A stretch of DNA of 64,000 bases from positions 14,631,090-14,695,089 of the forward strand of contig NC_081149.1 of NCBI RefSeq assembly GCF_958295425.1. The letters run 5' to 3'. The DNA is from Solea solea. Lineage: Eukaryota; Chordata; Actinopteri; Pleuronectiformes; Soleidae. Of the stretch, positions 59,229 to 64,000 are shown in pieces. A model generated the notes under the pieces. The model was not told the origin of the DNA, did no database searches, and worked only from the letters and a program-made list of their open reading frames with translations. Within the stretch, counting starts at the first letter, position 1. Every line of letters starts with the position of its first letter. The translations under genes and the position numbers were made by a program.

Positions 59229-62200
59229 CTATAAGCTCAGAAACCCCACACTGGTTGAATACATATCTTCTTCCCTGCCATCTTCCACTCTTCTTTCCAC
59301 CTCACCTCCACTATGTGCTGCTGTGTTCTTCCTCTTCACTTGTTTGCTGGAGGTGCCCCGGGGCCTCTGCATGGGCACCAAAAGACGAAAGCCTGGTTGG
59401 CCATTAGCAGAAGCTGCACCCAGAGATGTGGTAAAGGTTTTAAGTGTGCAAGGCACGAGGGAGGAGGAGCATGTGGATGAGGGGCTAACACTTGGCACAG
59501 AGGAGTATCCCGAACTGTGATGGTCTGTAAAAACGGACAGTGGTTCCTCCTGGTCGTGGAAGTTATTTTTGAACTCCTTTTCCACTTCGCAGAAGCTGTC
59601 TTCATCGCTAGACAAGGCCCTGCAATGCTCTATTCCTCCGTCTGGGTCAGTCAGTGGGTGCAGTTGGACTGAGATCATTGAACCTATAAGAATATAAGGT
59701 GTCAATCAATCAGATAAAAACTAACTATAGACCACAATAAAGTTTGTGCAGCTACTGTCAGCTACTACCACAACACTGCCTGCATAAGCTTAAGGCTTCA
59801 ATTTATGAATTAGATTACGATGCTGGACATAGCAACTGCTGAGTCATCTCTAATCATATTGTACTAAAAGACCGACTCATCCAACTGTGTACAATGAGTC
59901 AGGGCATCATTTAAATGCATTACAGGGAAATCAACTTTGAGAACTAGCGAGAAATTTCACAAGAGAAAATGTACTTCCTAAAAACTCACAATCACCATCT
60001 TTGTCTCCCTCACTCTCTTCCTCCTGGTCCCCTTCATAACCCGAGCAGGAAGTGTCCAAGCTCCAGTCCAGCATGTCGCCTAGTAGCGTCTCCTCCTGAT
60101 TGGACAGCTCTGCTGTGGGTGTGGCTGTGAAGCTGGCTCTGTGGGCCTGCATGTTGTCATCACGTCTTCTACAAGGAGAAAGCAGACAAGCAGTAGGTTA
60201 CAGTGAGTCACCGGAGCATCTCACAGATTATGAGCTAGATGGCACTCAAGTCCATTTGTCATAGTTCTCAGCAACAAAGACAATAGATCAAATTAAATGA
60301 GCAACAGGAGGCAAGGGAGCAGGGGCCCACTTGCTTTGCAACTAGTTTTTGGTGAGTCATGACAGAATTCTGAGCATGACGTACCACTCAGATGCCTTAA
60401 GTAGTGCGGCTGTACTGACTTTTGCAGCCCTGTTTCCAGTGCAGTTCAGCTCACCTTGGGGCGGTGACCCGAGTTTCCACCGTGGGGGTGTGGTGTGGGC
60501 CAGACAACGATACCTGCATCAGCTATGTAAGCTACTTAAGTAGTGTGACATGATACCAGTGCAACAGTGTAGCTTGCCAATAAATTCCACAAAGAAAAAG
60601 AATGCCACACAGTAACCAGGAGGACATCCAGCATTGTGTGTTCATTCTTTTTGGCATGTGGCTGTTTATCACAAGAGGAAGACGAGCTTTGTTTGAGATA
60701 AGGACGCAGGCAGCACAGATAAACACTGTCATTGTGCCTGTCTGTTTCACACAAGTGATCATTGTCTGTAGCCAAAAACAACGGACTACAGTGTGTCCTA
60801 GCTTCACCCAGTAGGAGCTGGACTAAAGTGCTTGGTACCCCAATGGAAGGGTACCAAGGCAATGAAAAGCAAATAATTGCACAGCATACCAAACTGAACC
60901 ACTTGGTGGATATGTGGTTATATAAAAACAGGGTCTATAGAATATGAAGATTATACATATATGATGAAATGTGTTGTTCTGGATCACTGTACAGAGAGCA
61001 TTCCCGTGTTGCAAAACTACATGGGAAATCAAATGTTTCAAACGCAATTCAATGGTGGCATTGAAAAACGTGATGCTATTTAGTGACCCTGTGTCGAGAC
61101 AGCGAGATCAAATGTTCTAGGCATCAGTAGGTTTTGTTGAATTATGCAATACACTGTGGTGGTGGACATGCAGTAGTTGTCCTGTATGGGTCATGTCTTT
61201 ACATCAATATCTTTAGTTTAGTTGATGTATTTTTAAAGCCATTCCGAGTTATCATTCAGCTCCAATACGATGTAAGACGGAACCCGTGTTTACCTCTTGC
61301 TGGTGCTGGACGGAGAAGCCATGAAGGTGTGGATGTCGGCTGGTTGACCAGTTGGACTGGGAGGCTCCATCTGTGGCTCCACGTCAGGAATCTCAAAGAT
61401 CTGACACAGTTCTTTATAATCCATCACCTTGTGGAGGCCATGAAATAAAAACAATGACCATTAAGATTCACAAAAATGATCTAAGAGTTTGTCTTTTTTT
61501 AAGTCTAATAGAGAGAAGAAATTTCCCACGTCTGTTTTAAGTGGAAAAAAAAAACAAAAGAAAAACATAAAAACCTTTTCTTTGCTGATGTGGTGGTAGG
61601 CGTCATCTTCAAACCGCTGCTTCACTCCAGTCAGAGATACATGTCTGTAATCTTTTGGAACATCATGACTGAAACTGAAGAGGGGAAAGAGAGGGAAACA
61701 GGAAAATTACTGACTTTGAGCCACTTTGCTTGCTACACATCTATAATCAACTCTTGAGGGGGCAAATCCCATTATTTTTCAATTTGAGAATGAGTTAGTC
61801 AATACAGTGGTCACCTATCAAAGTGACTCACCATTAGGCACATTACTGTGTCTCAGTTGGTGACTCACTGTTACACACACACACACACAACAAATCTCTC
61901 CTACTGTCTTTTATGACTTTCCAGGCTTACTAGTTGCTTTAAATTCTTACCAACTATCCATTTTCTTTGGTCACTCGATGTTTTGAACAATTCTATATCA
62001 GATCAATACAATTATACTGTACGAGCATGCCGTAAAATGGCCACGTCATCAATCAATTCTGGTTATCTCTCAAGTAGTCATGTGTGAGCCAGTTCTCAAA
62101 TAAGAACATTTGTGTTTCTACAAATAAAACTGCATCAATATCCTCTTCCAAAAATAAAGATTCTGAGAAATTTCTATGCAGGAAAAGACAACTCAATACA

Positions 62201-63908
62201 TAACTAAACATCTGTGAGTGTCTGCTTTGGCTTGTGTTATCTCAAGTGAGAAAGATTATCAAACAGAGCTGATGTCATCACTGGGCCATTTGTTGATACT
62301 GCCCAACAACAGGTAAATTAAATTACTTTAACAATCAATGCTGCCTTCAAATACAAGGTGTAACATTTGCATACTTGTAATACAAGAAGTCTGAATATTT
62401 GCCACTTGCTGATTATCGAGTTCCTTACTTTGAGGGAAATATTTATTTTTATCACCACACAAAAAATTTTAAGTGAAGTGGAAAAGACTCATTTGAATAT
62501 TCATTAAGTTTAAACTCATGCAGCCTTTACTGATTGCAGTCAATAAGAAACTGAACTCATAAACAAACATCAAGGATGTTATGCCACGATGTTCTTTGGC
62601 AACAAAACCAATTTGGAGTCTATATTTAATATGCAGGGGTTTAAACCCCTCTTCAGTAATCAGCTCGGGGACCTACAGTATAATTTACACCAGAAACACA
62701 CCGTACATATCAATAACCCCCATGTGGGTAGAGCTATGTTTGGTTAAATGACATTCATATTCTCTGTATGCCTCACGTCTGTCAGTAGACAGTGAACTAA
62801 TATGAAAGCTAAAGGTTACGGTTTAAATAAGGACCCAACAATCAGAGACTATAATTTTTTGCCAAGCTTGGCTGAATAAATGGATAACTACTGGCAGGAA
62901 AGGCAACTGCACACACTCAAGGAGTGAAATTTAGAGAAAAAGAAAAAGTTTTCTGCACTAGAATACTTGCCGAGGTCAAAGCAAAAAGGGTTCTTTAAAG
63001 ATAATTACTAGGTTGGCCACGTCTTATTATAACTAATCTTGGTGTGAAAGCCTGAGACATTGTCAAGGAGAATGAGAAATTAAAGCTTGGGTACCAATTA
63101 GAGCAAAACAGACACAATACACAAAGAAACCTACCACTTGACATAGAGCAGCACAGAAAGGGAGACAAGGTCTTGCTTGGAGAAGCCTGTGTAGTCGACT
63201 AACTGGCTGGGCCAGAGAGGAGCTGCAGAGAGGGAGACCACAAACACATGTCAAAGTTAAAACAAACTTTACCCTTAGCAGAACATGGAAAGTTGCTCAG
63301 TTTATAAATATTATACTTAACATGTGTCAGTGCTGAAAGGGTAAGATGATACATGTTTTCATTGAAATGGGCATGCTGAACAAGTGTGCCAGTGCATGTT
63401 ATTACCATAGTGATGTAGTGCTCGTGTAAGGAGTAGTGCAGCACAGGCCCGTTTTGCAGGAGGTGGTGTGGCAAGAGCCGTGTAGAGCAGTGACAGCTCA
63501 CAGATGTAGCTGAATAGGTAAGCGGTCCTCCGCTCCAGAGGGAGCAAAGACAGAAGCACCTCCCCGTAGTCCAGCAGTGTCGGGCTCTGTACGGAAGTGC
63601 AGAAAATTTAATTAAATGTCTTTACACTTGCAACGTTCAAATTAAAGGCACGATTGCTGAAAATGTTTTAGCAGGAATACACTTTTAAAAGCACACACAC
63701 ACACAAGTCATTGCCTGTTACAAATATCAGCAAAGACAACTCTGCATGTGAGCAACCCCAAAGATGGGAGTTTATTATACTCACTCTGATCTTTCCTTCC
63801 AGCACAGAAATGACCTCTCCCATCATTCGAACAAGGTCCTCGTATTTGTAGGTGTTGTCAGTGAGCCATACAGCTTCACGTATAGTTAGGATTTCTTTAC
63901 TTATATAG
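59229..63908 (-). CDS. ccnf: Cyclin F (CCNF), 3' part, runs off right edge
   Basis: Seven minus-strand exons: 63785-63908, 63406-63586, 63135-63222, 61575-61674, 61294-61427, 59990-60168 and 59229-59683. All junctions keep frame to the stop at 59229-59231. They cover the end of the cyclin fold (SKEILTIREAVWLTDNTYKY, EDLVRMMGEVISVLEGKIR, then CELSLLYTALA) and the segment KDYRHVSLTGVKQRFED. The acidic PEST-like tail (TPTAELSNQEETLLG, DWSLDTSCSGYEGDQEE), HHSSGYSSVPSVSPSS and a basic QVKRKN near the C-terminus follow. Cyclin F is the F-box substrate receptor of SCF(cyclin F) ubiquitin ligase and controls CP110, RRM2 and other cell-cycle proteins; it does not activate a CDK. The F-box and the first part of the cyclin box lie beyond position 64000. 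abca3 next to ccnf matches human 16p13.3. Confidence 0.93.
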
Positions 63909-64000
63909 CTGGAAAAAAGATAAAAACATCTGTTTTAATACCATGTGTGTTAATGTCAAAGCATTACAAATTTGGACTCTTCACTTTACATGGCAAGACA
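63909..64000 (-). other. ccnf intron at right edge
   Basis: The acceptor TTTTCCAG just right of 63908 shows that the coding sequence continues beyond the window. No exon is visible in the remaining bases. Confidence 0.6.

Noticed and set aside
1..64000. tRNA, rRNA, CRISPR arrays, insertion sequences or bacterial operons
   Set aside because: None was seen; intron structure and repeats show vertebrate nuclear DNA.

Overview
This window is vertebrate genomic DNA, almost certainly from a ray-finned (teleost) fish. Genes are split by GT-AG introns. Introns and spacers are full of microsatellites and short inverted-repeat DNA transposons of types common in teleosts. The cytochrome P450 genes belong to CYP2K, a subfamily typical of fish. 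All recognised genes are on the minus strand except one uncharacterised gene at 8352-10423 on the plus strand.

Layout, left to right. (1) 445-3716: 5' part of an ArfGAP/PH-type gene that looks like adap1; its 3' end lies beyond the left edge. (2) 4769-7662: complete rnps1, an exon-junction-complex splicing regulator, with a start codon apparently split across its first intron. (3) 8352-10423: a three-exon plus-strand gene for a 570-residue protein of unknown function, with an N-terminal helix-turn-helix-like segment and a coiled coil, head-to-head with rnps1. (4) 11629-29262: tandem array of four nine-exon CYP2K loci. The first (11629-14348) is a pseudogene with frameshifts and no exon 7. The other three (14931-17847, 19955-23653, 26525-29262) reconstruct as intact 502, 502 and 506 residue proteins. 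The last two share a nearly identical stretch over exons 7-9, which suggests recent gene conversion. (5) 32580-55096: complete abca3, 30 coding exons and 1709 residues, a full-length lipid ABC transporter of lysosome-related organelles. (6) 59229-63908: 3' part of ccnf (cyclin F); its 5' end lies beyond the right edge.

The order rnps1 - abca3 - ccnf matches human 16p13.3. adap1 next to a CYP2 cluster recalls human 7p22.3 (ADAP1 / CYP2W1), so the window joins two blocks that are separate in human. The genes are not an operon. They cover RNA processing, membrane traffic, xenobiotic or lipid oxidation, lipid transport and cell-cycle control.

Spacers and introns carry many inverted-repeat elements: a TTAA-flanked 1.4 kb element with an internal GC-rich palindromic array at 37139-38575, a 1.0 kb inverted-repeat element at 18137-19177, and several shorter ones. 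Exon borders were placed by eye from reading frame, splice consensus and known family exon lengths, and may be off by a base or so in places. No rRNA, tRNA, CRISPR array or bacterial-type feature was seen.
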